Shown piece by piece: positions 4,728 to 5,440 of a stretch of 5,440 nt of DNA. The position numbers were made by a program, and so were the translations under genes. The DNA is from Bacteroidota bacterium (GTDB taxonomy: Bacteria > Bacteroidota > Bacteroidia > Bacteroidales > P3). The stretch is taken from positions 1-5,440 of the forward strand of contig JAUNWC010000126.1 of NCBI GenBank assembly GCA_030540495.1, given 5' to 3'. The stretch's first letter is position 1. Every line of letters begins with the position of its first letter. The notes under the pieces were generated by a model, which saw nothing but the letters and a program-made list of their open reading frames with translations, did not search any database and was not told the origin of the DNA.

Positions 4728-5440
4728 CTAATTTTCAAAGCCATAGTAACCTATGCACATTATAAAATTTGAGTTCTTGCCTCGCAAGATAAAAAGAAAA
4801 TCTTTGTCAAAAATAAGAGGTTCTTTATTACTATCGTTTAGCAAAGTTTCTTCAAAAGATATGTTTGTGTTTGGAGAGTTTTCTATTTTGAAATCATAGT
4901 CTAAGATGATTTTTTTTGGCATAGAAAAAGAAAAGTTAAGACAAGTATCTGAAAGATTTATTATTTCTTCTTGCTTGGAGAATTCTAATATTGGAAAAGA
5001 AAAATTAATCTTTTGGGATTTGGTTTCTTTTAGTAACTCTGCATATTGTTTTTCGTCAAAATCTTTCAAGTATTGTTTTAGTGTTTGTTTCTTAGGCTTG
5101 ATAAGGGTAAGCAAATAATTGCCGTTGCCAACAGGAATATCCACCAAATACTGTTCCATATCTTCCAAACAAAAATAATCTCCCGAAATGTTTAGAAAAT
5201 TTTCTCTATAATCCTTTGGTTGATATGTTGTAGAGGTATTGCACTGGGTTTGAAATCTAAATTGTTGGTATATATGTATGCTATCGGATTTATTATCGGT
5301 TATTTTGGAAACAATGTTAATGGAGGAGTCTATTTTGGAAACAGATTCCAAAAAGGAATTAAAAAATTTTTCTCTCTCCTTTTGAGTCATAGACGAGGTT
5401 TGATAATGATTTTCAAACGAAGTTAGATATTCCTCAAAAG
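4728..5440 (-). CDS. Serpin-like protein, C-terminal part; 5' end beyond the window
   Basis: The frame has an ATG at 5390, but 16 sense codons precede it up to the window edge with no stop and no ribosome-binding signal, so the visible part is probably the last 236 residues of a longer protein. The order of segments resembles the C-terminal 60% of serpins. Numbering from that ATG, FFNSFLESVSKI (9-20) fits the 'IN.WV...T...I' helix; QQFRFQTQCNTSTTYQPKDYRENFLN (42-67) fits the segment after strand s3A, with F and T at the usual places; LVDIPVGNGNYLLTLIKP (82-99) fits 'LELPY.G....M.I.LP'; INFSFPILEF (128-137) fits 'V.L.LPKF'; and EPLIFDKDFLFILRG (190-204) with FIMCIGYYG fits 'F.ADRPFLFLIR...ILFMGR'. 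The Ala-rich hinge of inhibitory serpins is absent. Bacterial serpins inhibit proteases in some Bacteroidales (miropin of Tannerella), but inhibition is not implied here. The serpin call rests on distant similarity. Confidence 0.6.
   Translation of the reverse strand, partial: FEEYLTSFENHYQTSSMTQKEREKFFNSFLESVSKIDSSINIVSKITDNKSDSIHIYQQFRFQTQCNTSTTYQPKDYRENFLNISGDYFCLEDMEQYLVDIPVGNGNYLLTLIKPKKQTLKQYLKDFDEKQYAELLKETKSQKINFSFPILEFSKQEEIINLSDTCLNFSFSMPKKIILDYDFKIENSPNTNISFEETLLNDSNKEPLIFDKDFLFILRGKNSNFIMCIGYYGFEN

Noticed and set aside
4745..4756. Extra copy of the AACCTATG repeat unit inside the serpin-like gene
   Set aside because: A single short match in coding sequence with no neighbouring unit at 10-bp spacing and no hairpin is likely chance.

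Overview
The window looks like a chromosomal segment of a low-GC Bacteroidota bacterium, most likely of the order Bacteroidales. The grounds are a PorT/SprT protein of the type IX secretion system, a pseudouridine synthase with the long Arg/Asn-rich N-terminal extension common in this phylum, promoters resembling the Bacteroidetes -33 TTTG / -7 TAnnTTTG type, and no Shine-Dalgarno sequence before any of the four visible start codons. All five genes lie on the minus strand, so transcription runs from position 5440 towards position 1.

In transcription order: (1) 5440-4728, the C-terminal part of a divergent serpin-like protein whose reading frame stays open to the window edge; (2) 4631-3873, sufC, the ATPase of the SUF iron-sulfur cluster machinery, with neither sufB nor sufD next to it; (3) 3789-2584, an RsuA/RluB-family rRNA pseudouridine synthase with its own good promoter, closed by a strong intrinsic terminator at 2559-2527; (4) 2479-1772, porT, an outer-membrane beta-barrel protein of type IX secretion; (5) 1769-234, a COG2509-type FAD-dependent dehydrogenase that starts two bases after the porT stop and is probably translationally coupled to it. 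The terminator separates genes 1-3 from the porT-dehydrogenase pair. The genes are mostly housekeeping (Fe-S assembly, rRNA modification, secretion), and I see no single pathway joining all five.

Positions 1-233 hold no gene. They contain the most unusual structure here: degenerate AACCTAT-type units at exact 10-bp spacing, interrupted by three 15-nt hairpins of the same design (6-bp stem, 3-nt loop). The whole is bounded by a 38-bp imperfect inverted repeat in which stem changes are compensatory. It looks like a maintained, possibly dispersed, intergenic palindromic repeat of unknown function.

No tRNA, rRNA, CRISPR, transposase or riboswitch was recognised. All intergenic gaps other than 1-233 are about 100 bp or shorter, and their promoters and terminators are listed where visible.
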